Shown: positions 43,694 through 56,000 of the stretch, one piece after another
Position numbering within the stretch: position 1 is the stretch's first letter
Layout: each line of letters begins with the position of its first letter
Origin: Nepenthes gracilis
Lineage: Eukaryota > Streptophyta > Magnoliopsida > Caryophyllales > Nepenthaceae
Assembly (NCBI GenBank): GCA_033239525.1
Contig: BSYO01000016.1
Span: 6,769,045-6,833,044 of the forward strand
Direction: 5' to 3'
DNA: 64,000 bases
The notes under the pieces: model-generated
Told to the model about the DNA's origin: nothing
The model's input: the letters and a program-made list of their open reading frames with translations, nothing else
Database searches by the model: none
Position numbers and translations under genes: made by a program

Positions 43694-45366
43694 TTACGCG
43701 GATCCAACACAGCGGTGGGAAATCAGGTGCGGATCTCGCATCAACCGGCGACACAAATGGATACCATCCCAGAACTTGGACTGCAGTGCAGGAGCCATCT
43801 CAGCAATTTGCACCGAGGTCCTCTGCGCCTCCTCCAGCTGAAGGATTCGTCCCGTCAGGAAACCATGTCGGGCCTCTGAGAGCCTAAGGGCCTCCTCAAA
43901 TAAAGCAAGCGCTTCCTCAGATGAAGCAAGCGCCTCCTCAGATGAAGCAAGCGCCGTACGAAGCCGCTGGTTCTCCTCTTGGACGGCCTTCAAGGACTCC
44001 GCCTCCCGTCGAGACCGAGCGATTTCGCCCACCAGTCGGCCAAGGCCACCAAGCAGATCCTGGAGCTACAAGAAGAACCAAGGACACTTAAGTACAGTTA
44101 GCAGAAATGGAGACGAAGAATAAGGCAGCGAAATACCTGGGAGATGATAGGATCCTCACTGGGGGCAATCTCCTCTGGGACCTCGGGCGCGGGTGGGCAC
44201 TCCGCAGGCGCCGCAGGAACATCAAGAATGGCCTCAGAAGAAGGACCCTCAGGGGTGGGGGGCTCCACTACCTCCGGGGCGTCAACAACGACCGGGACCT
44301 CCAAGGCCGCGGCCATTGCCTCCTCGCCGCCGAGAAGGTCAAAGATCTCCCCAGCAGTGACATCAGCAGCAGCCTCCACCTCATGAGGCTCTATGGCCTC
44401 GTCCAAGACTGTCTCCTCCAAGGCACCAAGGGCCTCAGGATGGACCTCGACACCAGCAGGTGGTGCTGCGACGGCCTCAGGCTCCGTGGAAGGGCCAGAC
44501 GTCAACCGCGCGGCCACCCTAACCATGGGGGCTATGACGCGGTCATCCTCCGAGGAAGACTCAGCAACAACACTCGGCGGATCCCCGGAGACCTCAATCT
44601 GCGGGCTCTTGGAAGGCTGCTCGGAGGGCTCCTGAATCGCAAGAGGACCCTCTCTTTTCCTCAACTTCTTCTTCTTCTTCTTTTTCGAGGCGGCAACGGC
44701 GGAATCACCGGACGGCACCGTCCACTTGGCTTCCGCCAGCTTTTCGGGGGATAGCCAGATGTTCTTCTTCCCCGCACTGAAACCGCCCAGGTTCGCTAGC
44801 ACCAAATCTGTGACCTCCCTGGCAGCCTCCCTCTCCTCATCAGTAACGTCGAAGCCGTACCTGCTAGCGACGTTTCCCCACACGGAGGAGAGCTCCCAGT
44901 CGTCGGCCACCTTGAGGAAGAAGAACCTGTCCTTCCACCTCTTGGTGGAATCAGGGTTCCCACCGCTCATCTCAGCGAACTCGGGGCGGGGGGTCATGGC
45001 TATCCACTCAAGAGTCTGATTAAAGCGGAACATGATCTTCACCATGACCGCCTCGAGGGTTTTGCCATGACAGCGCGCGAAGACGCACAGAGAGACCAAA
45101 TACCTGATGGCGTTAGGCTGAAGCTTCGCGAGCGGGACAGCCAACTCCTTCATCAGGCGGCGGAGCTCAGCCGGAACAGGGAAACGAAGTCCACCTTTAA
45201 GGTGAACTTCGTATACGGTAATGTAACCAACTGGCGGGCTGTTCGCCTTCTCGGCGGCGCCTGGAACCACCATCGAGTCCGACGCCGGAATGTTATACTT
45301 CGCCCTGATCTGCTTGAGATCTTGCGAAGTGAGGGAAGAGACAATCTCATCAACACCAGGAGCCAT
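43694..45366 (-). CDS. antisense two-exon accessory gene of element B
   Basis: On the strand opposite gag-pol, just before the 3' LTR. Exon 1 is 45366-44137 (410 codons), starting in a strong context, GCCGCCATGGCT. Exon 2 is 44065-43694 (123 codons plus TAA). The 71-bp intron 44136-44066 has CAG/GTATTT donor, GCTAAC branch-like site and TTGTAG acceptor, phase 0, and joins two open frames into 533 residues. Residues 1-200 hold the conserved domain seen in A (GYITVYEVHLKGGL; WKDRFFFLKVADDWELSSVWG), resembling Transposase_28 (PF04195). Around residue 226 lies a lysine run like a nuclear localisation signal, then an acidic proline/alanine-rich part. Exon 2 is a coiled coil ending 'SKFWDGIHLCRRLM'. 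Function unknown. Confidence 0.85.
44066..44136 (-). other. intron of the antisense gene in B
   Basis: 71 bp, GTATTT...CTTGTAG on the minus strand, T-rich 3' part, possible branch site GCTAAC about 35 bases before the acceptor. The unspliced frame would end at TAA 44098, 13 codons into the intron. Element A has a likely counterpart at 5908-5995. Confidence 0.8.
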
Positions 45367-45459
45367 GGCGGCGAGTAAGGAGAGCAAGAACGTCATGAAG
45401 GTTTTCAAAGGAAACTAAGGGGAGGAAGAAGAAAACGCGAAGAATAATGAGGATACGAC

Positions 45460-45521
45460 GAATGATTTAAAGAGATTTTTGAAAAGGTGAAGAGGCGCCC
45501 TCATCATGACCGTTCCACGTG
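45460..45521 (-). promoter_or_regulatory. putative promoter of the antisense gene in B
   Basis: CACGTG at 45516-45521, 150 bases before the ATG, and a TATA-like CTTTAAAT (minus strand, about 45464-45472) about 100 bases before it. Element A has CACGTG and TATAAAAA at nearly the same distances. The region lies inside the element, outside the LTR. Confidence 0.45.
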
Positions 45522-45760
45522 TCAACTCCCCATACGCAGTGGGCAGGCGCAGGCCTTAGGGTTTCCTAAGGCGATGTCACATCAATCGACCATCGCATTC
45601 AATGCTCCATGGGGAGGGGAAACGGCAGCGAAAGATAGGTTCCGTAATTTACAAGAAGACCTCGGACGCCTTTCACGCCAGCAGAAGACGAAGACCGTGG
45701 TCTATGATGGCGAAAAGACACTTGCAAGGCATGTCAAACGGCTGAGTCCTCGAACCGCTT

Positions 45761-45775
45761 GACATGGGGGGCTCG
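45761..45775 (+). other. polypurine tract of element B
   Basis: GACATGGGGGGCTCG directly before the 3' LTR start TGATGGG. The counterpart in A is GACATGGGAGGCTAG. Confidence 0.85.
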
Positions 45776-46546
45776 TGATGGGTCCTGGAACCTGGGCCCA
45801 GACTCACAGACGCAGGCCCAAAAAACCGCATAAAAAGGTTGGCCCAAAAGGCCCATGAACCAGGCCAAATTCGAACAACTGGCTCGTCTCCGACTTGCTT
45901 GGCCGCCCGGACAGACGCTGAAACCCCTTTAAGACGGGGACCGCCAGAAAGACCAAAATAGCCCAGATGCCAACTCAGCGCATGCAACGGCTCCTGACAC
46001 GCCGTACCTGCAGGCCATACGCCTCTGAGCGCCGTATCTGCAGGTGGTGACAGGTGTCCCTGTCACAGCCGCATCCACAGTGGTGGCGTTGGTGGCAGAC
46101 AGCCCTGACATGCCAGCGCCACGTGTCGTCTTCCCTACGGCATCACGTTCTCTATAAATACCCAACTCCAGCAGCTGAAGAAGGACCTTTTGGCTTCCAC
46201 ACTCTCCTAACCAGACTCTAGCAAAAATCCCCAAGAGAAGAGAGAAAGAAGAGAAACTATACTCCTCAAGTTGTAAACACCCTAAGGACGCTAAGTTTCC
46301 CAGGCTTCCATCATTGTATTTCCTCTTCTTCATAGTGAGATTCCTTGGACTACACGTCCACCACCGTGGTTTTTCACCCTTCACCATATTGAGGGGTTTT
46401 CCACGTAAATCGAAGTGTTCATCCCCTGCTCCCGTGCTTTTCTATTCACTCCCGTTCACTTAATGTTGCTCCAACTCTTCCGCCCGCGTGCCTAGAGATC
46501 CACCCGCATTCAATCTCTCGCGCGGCCAGAGTTCCCGGACGCAACA
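45776..46546 (+). repeat. 3' LTR of element B
   Basis: 771 bp, TGATGGGTCC to CGCAACA. Pairs with 36165-36934. TATA box at 46153-46160. Confidence 0.95.
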
Positions 46547-47904
46547 GTATAGAAGCCGGTCATTAACAGATCACCTTCAACTGTTAACAGGACATTCCTC
46601 GGCCATTAGTATATCAGCAGCCCAATCACTTGGAAAATTTAGCTAAGTTTGAAAAGGATATCAAATACATTAAAAGGGGGGAACACACGGCACATTACGC
46701 ACCAGATTAAGACAAAATGGCTGCTGAAGTAAGTCAGCAGAGGAGGAAAAGTGACTGGCAGCTGTTTATATATATATATATATATAGATACAAATTGCAG
46801 CAGCCAATTTTGAGTGAAGCCGCAAGAATGGCTTAGTAACTAACTAAAAACATGAGGAGATAACCTCCCAGCTGCTATTGATAGCAGCCGCAGGAAGGAG
46901 CCAGCAGCAGCCAAATCTTAGGGATAACAGCAGTAAATATTGACTTAGCAGCAGCCATACGTATATAATATATTATCAGCTGCAAATCTTATCCCTTAAC
47001 AGCTGTAAATTAGCAGCAAGATTGTGGGCTGCAGGGGGACAGCAAATGATTATACAGGCAGCAGCTGAAATTTACAAAATTCTCAGCAAATTTTAGCCAA
47101 ACACTTCCTTCACTCTGCACTAGAAACGGGCCTCTTCTGCAGCATCATAGCAGCCAAATTCAGCCAATTCTCACGCCACTTGGAACTCTAAAAATTAGCT
47201 TAATGACTCACCAAGATTAGGCTAGTGACTAAGCACCATTAGGGGCACAATTAGGTGACAAATCAGCTAAGTGCTGGCAGCAATTTAGCCTAGGAAGGGA
47301 TAACTCATCCAGTCTCCAAACTCCTATATAAAGCCACTAAAAGGAAGGGAAGAGCAAAGGAAAAATAGGAGAGAAAAGAAAGAGAAAGTATAGAGGCCGA
47401 AGGGAAATAAAGGAAGGAGTAGTAAGGGAAATGGAACTCTGAAAAACAAGGACTCACAAGGGCAAGTATACTTAAGCTTTCTTTCCTTGTTGCAATTCTT
47501 TGATCATTTCCTTTAAGTATTGTTGGTCCAATACTTTAATTCCTTAATTTATTATCTCTTTACTGTCCTAATGTCATGTTATATTCAAGAGAAAATCGAA
47601 TTTATAAAAGGAGAAATGTTGTCTGAGTATACTGGTGCTGATGCTGAAATTCAGTATCAGTTGGACCAGCAACAAAAATCAAGCTGGACCGGCCCCCAAA
47701 TGGGCTGAACCGGCAGTCTTGTTAACCTACATTCCTTATCATAATGTTAAAATGTTGAACCAGGCAAAAATGCAGCAACTGTCACGATTGACAGTAAACT
47801 GCAAACGCTGGAGATCAGCCTATGGAAAAGAGGCTGAACTAGACCTTGGAAACAGCAAGGAGTCTTGCTGAATTTTGCATCAGAAAGAAATTGAAGGGTT
47901 ATGC

Positions 47905-48330
47905 CGTCCTCGGCCCTTAAAGTTGTCCTTGGATGTCAATATCGTCCTCGGCTATTAATGATGGCCTCTGCTATAATGTCACCATTGACCATAATATAGT
48001 CCTCGGTCGGCCATTATTGTGGTCCTTAGCCAAAGTAATGCTTTCGGTCATTAATAGAGGCCTCGGACACAATATTGCTCTTGACCATTACAATTGACCT
48101 CAGCCACTATTAATGCCCTCAGTCATTAGTAGAGTCCTCGGCCGTTAGTGAAGCCCTCGGTCATTAGTAAAGTCCTCGGCCATTAGTGAAGTTCTTGGCC
48201 ATTAATGTGGTCCTCGGCCACGATATTGCCTTCGTCCGTTAGCAAGCCCTCGACCCTTAGCTTGAAGAGACCTCGACCCTTTGGCGTGAAGTGATCCCTT
48301 AGCCCTTTTGCATGTATTGCCCTCGGCCAC
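47905..48330. repeat. degenerate 'cctcggccattag' array, second block
   Basis: About 20 variants of 'tcctcggccattagtgaag' with 18-20 bp spacing; the most regular run is 48116-48205. Same unit family as 35825-36160 but 1.3 kb away in J. Confidence 0.8.
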
Positions 48331-48728
48331 ATTTCCCTATGACGATTTTGGTATATTGAATTTATTTAAGTCAAATTATTAAATCGGGAAATAATTAGCA
48401 ATCCAGTAGACTAAAATATATCAAGTACAGAATAAAGTTTAGCATTTGTTTGCTATGTTAAGTTATATGCATGAAAGTAGTGGGGACTCTACAAAAGTAT
48501 CAAGAAGTTCAGTTATGTTCTTCTAGAGTGAAGAAAACTAAGAAAAATAAGCATAGAGCTCCCTACTAGGTTTTGAAAGAAAATAAAAAATTGGACCAAG
48601 GATAAATCAATAGATAGTATATTTTGGCATACTTTAGTATATTATAGTGGAAGATCGACATCTGATAATTTAGTTTCAGTATCGCTAAGGCGATTCTGGC
48701 CCCATCTACCAGGTATAAAGGTATATAT

Positions 48729-48905
48729 CACCCATCTCGAGGTGTTAATATGAGTTTTGGCCTTAGATTGTGTGGACAGAACACAATCCACCTATCTCAG
48801 GGTGCGATATGAGCTCCGGCCTTAAATTGTGTGGATATAACACAATCACCCATCTCAGGGTGTTAATATGAGCTCTAGCCTTAGATTGTGTGGACAAAAC
48901 ACAAT
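48729..48905. repeat. 58-60 bp triplicate in J
   Basis: Three copies beginning 'cacccatctcagggtgttaa' at 48729, 48789 and 48847, each with 'ttagattgtgtggac' and 'acacaat'. Confidence 0.85.
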
Positions 48906-49614
48906 TCAGATTTCGATCAATCACTCATTTAGCTATCAAGGCCTACTGACACTGGTCCCTACAGAACAATAAGAAAGGAAAACAAAATTAACTATAAGGT
49001 TGAAGAAAAGAAACAAGGTAAGATATCAGTAAGGAGCTACATGAAGGTTTCAATCACGTTTTCAGTCCTAATATGCTATAATGATTCCTATGCATGTTAT
49101 TATATTTTAATTAAGAAAATTGCATGATCCTTGCTATATATATATTGTACATTGTTGAGTATTTGGCTCACTCGCTTGCTATTTAACTAACCTTTCAGAT
49201 GGCTGGAACAAATTATTGTCAGACGAGTAGGAGTGAAGGACAAAGAGATAGTAGATCTTATAAGAATGTTATTTTGTTCTATATACTAGTTTATCGTTGA
49301 CTTAGGATGTATGTGGGAAAAAAAGTACCTGATGTAAATAGGCCCTAAGGTTGTATTTTGACACATGAATATATGATGATGTTATTTTGATCAACATTTT
49401 CTTCTACAAAATTTTGTATGATTTTAGCAAGCATCTCTCCTTATTTGAGTCCTGTGTATGATGAGACTATTATCAACATAAACGGATATGAAAAAAGTTT
49501 ACATCTCTCTACGACACATGGTATTGATTGATGAAGAGATAATTATGATTAATATTAATAATACGATTAAGAATAAAGTTAATAATGGATTTGTACGTAG
49601 GACGTCACAGTTAG

Positions 49615-49911
49615 TGGTGAAAAAACCCATATGCCGAGGAAGAAAATGGAGAATAGAATGGTAAAGATGAAGAAGAAAATTAGAATTTTTATTCAAATGT
49701 ATTCAACTCCAAAATCTTCATAATACAAAAACTCCATTAATATAACACTCAAGACTCACTAAGTTAGAGCATTTCAAATTTCAAAATTCAAATTGCAAGG
49801 CATAAAACAAATTAAAATTCCTAAGGACAAGACAATAATACACATTTAATATCTCTTATTATATCTAATTTATTTCAAATCCCCCAATTACTTTGGGGGT
49901 CAATATACAAC
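49615..49911 (-). repeat. 3' LTR of element C (main part)
   Basis: The minus strand begins TGTTGTATATTGACC after the purine tract (TAAGGGGGA, 49912-49920) and runs to the J insertion. With 35753-35763 it makes 308 bp. It aligns along its full length with the LTRs of D. Confidence 0.85.
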
Positions 49912-49921
49912 ATCCCCCTTA

Positions 49922-51530
49922 AACCAATGATTCTAGGGTCTTTCCTGGAATCACCTTCGACCTTCTGAACATATTGAACTTTAGTGGTTTCGTAAAAATG
50001 TTGGCAACTTGATCATGAGACATCCAATAGACCAACTCGATATTTTTGTTCTTCACTTGCTCTCGAATAAAATGATAACAAGTTAATGTGCTTATTTCTC
50101 TCCTGGAACATACGATTTTATGCCAAGGCAATAGCAAACTTATTGTCAATATAAATATTTGTGGAGCTTTCTTTAGGAAATCCAAAAAAATAGTAAATTT
50201 TTAAGCAAAATTGCATAACACATGGTAGAATTAGCTAGCGCATACTCTGCTTACAAGTTGGTAGAATAATAATTGTTTGCTTCTTTTAATGCCATGTAAA
50301 AGCCAAATAACGTATAAAGAAAGAAGATTCAGTTGTGCTCTTCTGTTCATCAAATTCTTTTCCCTAGTCATTGATGGTCTAACTATAAAGATCAAATTCA
50401 TTATCACATGAACAAAACAAACCATAATTAAGGGTCCCTTTGATATAACAGAGAATCTATTTTTGCCACATTGAGATAGTCTGATCCAGTGCTTCCACGT
50501 ACCTAGTAATCAAACCGACATCATAAATAATATCTAGCCTCATACTAGGAAGGTATGGAAGACTTCCAACAAGAATTTTGAAGTCAGATTGACATCATTA
50601 CCGTTAGAATTCTTTGTTAGCTCCAAGCCACTTGCGACAAGGGTATTGACTAGATTACACACTTCCATATGGAACTTATTGAGAGCCTAATTCACATAGT
50701 TATTTTGAGAAATGGAAATCCCATCTTTTTGCATGACTTTAATCCCAAAATAATGGGACATCAAGCGGCTATCCGTCATTTCAAACTCTTTAAGCATGCT
50801 TTGTTTGAACTTATTGAATAATGACGAATTATTTCACGTAAAAATCAAGTCATCTCTATGAAGATTCACAAACAATGCATCTCTATTACCAAGATTCTTC
50901 ATATAAAGCATATGTTTATAAGGGTATTTTTTAAAACTGATATCACGAAAATACCAATAGATTCTTGCAATCTATGTCTATGGTGCTTGTTTAACCTTGT
51001 AGAGAGCTTTATTCAACTTGTAAACTTCATCTTTGTGCTCGACTTTGACATATCTGAGAGTTGTTCAACATGTAACTCTTCTTTGAGAAAATTATTCAAT
51101 AATGCCGATTTCACGTCAAGTTGGTAGATCTTTCATTTTTGTTGAACGACAATCCAAACTAGTAACATAATGGTCTCCAATTGAGTTACAAGTGCAAACA
51201 GCTCTCCATAATCAATCTCAGCTAATTGCTTGTAGCCTTTGACAGCCAACCTCGTCTTGAATTGTTGTTGTTCACCGCTTGCACTTCTCTTTGTTTTATA
51301 AGTCTATTTTACACCAATAGATTTGTGGGCTTTCGGTAAAGTGATGAGTTTCCATAACATTGTTTCAATTGCCCTGATCTTATCATCTGTAGTTTTTCTC
51401 CACTTTTCTCTTGGATGGCTTCTAGAAAAATAAATGTTTCATATCCTTGAAAGAAACAAAACAAGTTATAATCGTCAATATTGGTGGCGTCATAAAATTT
51501 CCCAAACTCCCTTGTTTTCTGCAACCGAGC
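49922..51530 (-). pseudogene. RT and RNase H of element C
   Basis: Minus strand. The RT start is at 51524-51309 ('FLEAIQEKSGEKLQMIRS'-like, copia entry region). Fragments of RT and RNase H follow with many stops. The RNase H tail is at 50185-49925 (FIREQVKNKNIELVYWMSHD, then QVANIFTKPLK). Typical copia order; inactive. Confidence 0.75.
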
Positions 51531-51539
51531 TTTCGATGA

Positions 51540-52710
51540 AGATGATGAATGAGCACTTTGTTGAGTAGATGACGACCCAGATCAAAACGGAGTAACACTC
51601 CTTTGAGACATGAGAGAATTGGGTGGAGGATTCATCTCCCTTGTGGCTTGATTCGTCCATGTCAGTTCTTCCTCTTCAAGAACAAGAAACATACTTTTAT
51701 CACTTACTTTTTTCTCCCACTTCCACTTAGTACCCTTTTCAAAAAATCACATCTCTACTGTTGCAATTTGTTTGGTGAGAGGATTATATAACTTATTACA
51801 CATGGTTTTATTACTGTCATTGGGAAAAATATATTTCTCACCTTTGTTATCAAGTTTAGTCCTTCTAGCCTCCAGGATCATTGCATAGGCAACATACCTA
51901 AACACTTTGAGGTGTCCGACACTAGGCTAGGAAAAATACCATGCCTTTGTGGGTGTTATTACTGGTTTACTTCTTGTTGGACACTAGTTAAGTAAAAAAA
52001 TTGTAAAGGCAATCACTTTGGCCTAAAATTTTCTAAGCATCTCCTTGGCTTTCAACATACTTCAAATAGTGTCAAGAATAGTCCTATTTTTTCTTACGGA
52101 AACTCCATTCAATTGGGTCATATAGGACAGTGTAAGATGATGTACAATTGCATGCTATTAGCAAAATTTTATAAGTGCATTGGGGTGTACTCACATCCTT
52201 GATCGAACTGCAACATCTTGATGCATTGGTCACTATGCTTCTTTAAACTTTTAAACTCTTTAGACACGTCAAATAATTTGAATTTCTCATTAATAAAACC
52301 GATGTCTTTTGGCTAAAATCATTAATAATGTAATAAAGTACCTATTCTTTTCAGTTGATATTGGATTCAATCGACCACAACTGTTGGTATGAACTAGCTT
52401 AAGTAGTTGTGATGCTCTCCGTTTTACTTCTTTGTAGAAGTTAGATTGATGATGCTTTATGAGAACACATCCTTCACAAATTTCTTTCAAATGGTCAATT
52501 AGGAGCATACCTCTTACCATTTCACTATTAGAAAGTATTTTTAACCCACCAAAATTGATGCTGCTGAACCTCAAATTTGATAACCACACCTCCTCTTTCA
52601 AAATTGCATTCAAGCACTTCGACACATCATGTTTGATTTCCAAGGAGAATATCTTGTTGCTTAACATCTTTATATTTGCAATCAAAGATTTGATTGCAAG
52701 TGCAAACATT
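51540..52710 (-). pseudogene. integrase of element C
   Basis: Minus strand 52709-52290 encodes the pre-integrase zinc region (FSSINFGGLKILSNSEMVRG, ICEGCVLIKHHQSNF) and the start of the core (LLKLVHTNSCGRLNPIS, EKNRYFITLLM), where 'HTDVCG' has lost its first catalytic aspartate (HTNSCG). The rest to 51540 is broken. Confidence 0.75.
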
Positions 52711-52769
52711 CTTCATGTTAATAGTGTTACCATTTTCCAAAAGTTATTTCAAACTCAAGATATTTTTTG

Positions 52770-53065
52770 TCATTCTTGAACATAATAAATATTGTAAATA
52801 AAATCATGATTATTGTTGAGTTTGATAGGGATCTTGCCTTTGCCTTTCATTGGAATATTGGAGGAGTCTCCAAAAGTGATGTGCTCATGAGATATCTTGT
52901 CAAGATCAACAAACATCTCATTCTTACGCCCATGTGATTGTTCACACCGATATCTAGGAACCACGTGTTCCTTTTTTCTCCATCAAGCTTATAGTTGTGG
53001 CCATCTTTGTAATCGCCTTTTTTTCGACAAGATTAACATATTCACTACTTCTATTGTTACCTTGG
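52770..53065 (-). pseudogene. protease region of element C
   Basis: Minus strand 52964-52770: 'RKNEMFVDLDKISHEHITFG' and 'IPMKGKGKIPIKLNN', the segment after the protease active site in copia. The part upstream, with the D-T/S-G motif, is decayed; solo LTR K cuts in at 53071. Confidence 0.7.
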
Positions 53066-56000
53066 TATACTGTGACGGCCCGTACTTAATTACACAAATA
53101 AAGTCGCCGTCAGGTCTTAAAAGGATAAATAATAAATAAGGACCTAAAAATTTTTCCTTTTCTTTTACACAGGATTCAAGAGGCCAAACTTCATGAGTTG
53201 GCCTTCCGATAATTTTCATACCCGACCGGCCAACATTTAAACGGACTTGAAAGTCTGAGATGCTTACTAAACCTTTCAATAACATTAATCATAAGAAAAA
53301 TCACGGAAACATACTAACGACATTCATAGAGGCATAAACAGTGGAATCATTTTTACAAGTCTTCTCAAAACATCAAAAGGAAATAAAATAAGCTTTTCAC
53401 TGATCAGCTCCGGCCTGCTAGCTATATCATATGATTCTACTCGATTTCGTCCTCCATAAACCTTTTATCATCTGAAAAGTGGCAAGAATGAGCTACAAAA
53501 CCAAGCAAAATACTCACATGCAAAAAACTGAGAACATAAACATATATATATATATATATAAGCGAATATAATTTAACATACAAAAATCATCATGTCTTTT
53601 AGTTCTGAAGTTTCTTAGTCTTTTTCTTATTACCTTGTCTTCTGAAGGCTCATAACACCATTGAAAATTCTGATCATCTTTAGGGACCGGACGGAAGCAG
53701 ACAACATCGAGGACGGGTTGTGTGTAACCCCACAACCTAAAGCCGTATCCCCTTATTATGCTCCCCGGGGCGGGAGGTAATGCCTTTAACCCGATATACG
53801 GGGCCATAGTCCATGGTTCTTATGCCACTAGAAAGTCCCCTCCTGTGGCCCAGGAGGCAATCCTCGAGTGTCACTCCAATATCCTTCATCCATCTTTAAC
53901 AGCTAGTTTAATGGAGACTCGGTTCATAGTTCTTGTCCGTTAATAGCCATCCTTCATGGTTCGAAAGTCGTAGAATTTCATTTGCTGTCCATATTACATG
54001 CATTTTCCATGTTCATTAAAAATAGGCCGGAGTTCTTTTTCATACAGAGGGCCGGAGTTCTTAAAGCCAGCGTTCTTTTGTCAAAGCCGGAGTTCTTTAC
54101 AAAGCCGGAGTTCTTTTACATAAAAATCGGAGTTTTTTATAAAGTCGGAGTTCTTTTACAAAAAAACCGGAGTTCTTTACAAAGCCGGAGTTCCTTGCAA
54201 AAAGCCGAAATTCTTTTGTTAAAGGCCGGAGTTTTTGTATCATGAGTTATTATCAAAAGCCGGAGTTCTCTTTTGTTAAGGCCGGAGTTCATTTTCAAAT
54301 AAAAAGGACGGAGTGCTTCTTTAAGGACGGAGTGCTTCTTTAAAGACATTAAGGCCGAAGTTCTTTCTTATAAGGATGGAGTACTTTTTCTTAAATAGAC
54401 GGAGTATTTTTTCATCAAAGTCCGAAGCTCTTTTTCTAAAGAAAACGGAGTACCTTTTTTTCTTTAATCGTCTTAAAGCCGAAGTCGTTTTCTTAAAAAG
54501 ACGGAGTTCAAAAATCGGAGCTCTTAGCGGCGTACTTTGCTCAAAATGCGGAGTTCTTCTTCAAAGGCGGAGTTGTTTCTCAGAAGGGTGGAGCTCTAAA
54601 ACCAGACTGATTCTTTCTTTAAAATCCGGAGCTCTAAAACGGGAGTGTTTCTTTCTTTAAAATCCGGAGTGATTCTTTCTTTAAAATCCGGAGCTCTAAA
54701 GCCGGAGTGACTTTTCTTTAAAATCCGGAGTGCTAAAACCGGAGTGACTTTTCTTTAATATCCGGAGTGCTAAAACTGGAGTAACTTTTCTTTAATATCC
54801 GGAGTTCTAAACCGGAGTGACTTTTCTTTAAAATCCGGAGTGTTAAAACCGGAGTGACTTTTCTTTAATATCCGGAGTGCTAAATCGGAGTGACTTTTCT
54901 TTAAAATCCGGAGTGCTAAAACCGGAGTGACTTTTCTATAAAATTCGGAGTGCTAAAACCGGAGTGACTTTTCTTTAAAATCCGGAGTTCTTTTTCTTTT
55001 AAGAAATCCGAAGCTCTCCAAATCCGGAGTCCTTTTTCTTTCAAATGCCGGAGTTCTTTTTCAAAACAAAGGACGGAGTGCTTCTTAAAATGTAAAGGTC
55101 GGAGTTCCTCTTCTTAAAAACCAGAGCACTTTTTCAAAAGAGGACGGAGTACTTTGTTCCTAAAAAGACCGGAGTTCTTTGGACGGAGTGCATTTTCTTA
55201 AATAGACGGAGTGCTTTTATCTCAAAAGGCCGGAGTCCTTTTCTTATGAAGGCGGAGTTCTTTTCTTTAAACATACAATTATCAAAATTCATATAAATCA
55301 ACAGATAATCATACTTCCAGCAGAACAAAATCAAGCATCATGAAGTCTTTTCCTTAAACATGCAATTATCGACAAATAATCATACTTTAAGCATCAGATA
55401 TGAAAAGAACAAAGCAAACATCGTATAAGTTCATATAATATCAAATATACTAAAAATCATGCATAATCATGAACTTGAAAACAGGGGTGAGTATCTTGCC
55501 TGTATTTCTTTATTTCACCTTGAACTTGTGGTCTTCCCTTTCTAGCAAGCCCTATCGAGTGCCCATTTTTCCCCGCTCTCTAATTCTTATTTATAGGCCC
55601 TTGGGCCTGGTAGCCGTCGTTAGGGTTTGGCAAGTTACCAGGATTCCCTAATTATAAGGTTTCCTTATTATATATTATTTCATTATACTTGGTTTCCTTA
55701 TTACAAAGTTTCCTTACCGGTTATTTCCTTATACACAGTTTCCTTATAATTTTTTATTTCATCGTATTCGGTTTCCTTATTTATAGTGGTTTCCTGATTA
55801 CGCATCCTGGCGTTGACCGATTCACTTTCCTTTTTCCCTCCTTTCCCTATTTACATTTCCTGGCCAACATTTCACGTCGACCGGAGTACTCCTCCCCTTA
55901 CGCATTCCGGTCAACACTCGTTGACCAGATTACCCTCCTTAACGTATTATTTTCACTTGACATCAGGGATTCTTTATGTTTTGGAATTTGGGCAATTATA

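Larger units (their letters stand above)
36160..46551 (+). mobile_element. Element B: Tat/Retand-like Ty3/gypsy LTR retrotransposon
   Basis: 36165-46546 (10,382 bp), LTRs 770 and 771 bp, exact 5-bp target duplication gtata at 36160-36164 and 46547-46551. Order: 5' LTR, primer site, gag, protease, RT, RNase H, second RNase H, integrase, 53-54 bp tandem array, antisense two-exon gene, purine tract, 3' LTR. The LTRs differ at about 30 of 770 positions by eye, mostly C/T or G/A transitions, the youngest pair in the window. Pol carries several breaks, so the copy is not autonomous. GC-rich compared with its surroundings. Confidence 0.95.
35759..49614 (+). mobile_element. Solo LTR J (split by element B)
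   Basis: Begins TGTAATGGCC at 35764 and ends GACGTCACA at 49609, with exact duplication gttag at 35759-35763 and 49610-49614. Without B it is about 3.46 kb. TATA box TATATAAA at 47325-47332 (plus strand). No coding sequence recognised. It holds two arrays of a 'cctcggccattag' unit and a 60-bp triplicate. Size and ends fit a solo LTR of a large chromovirus, though a non-coding element cannot be excluded. Confidence 0.75.

Noticed and set aside
43386..43841. 151-codon plus-strand open frame after the B array
   Set aside because: Overlaps exon 2 of the antisense gene on the opposite strand; low-complexity, no homologue in A.
44107..44754. 215-codon plus-strand open frame
   Set aside because: Mirror of the antisense gene exon 1, which has the better start context, intron and homologue in A.
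46760..46790. TA microsatellite in J as a promoter
   Set aside because: Simple (TA)n repeat; the better TATA box is at 47325 in a proper context.
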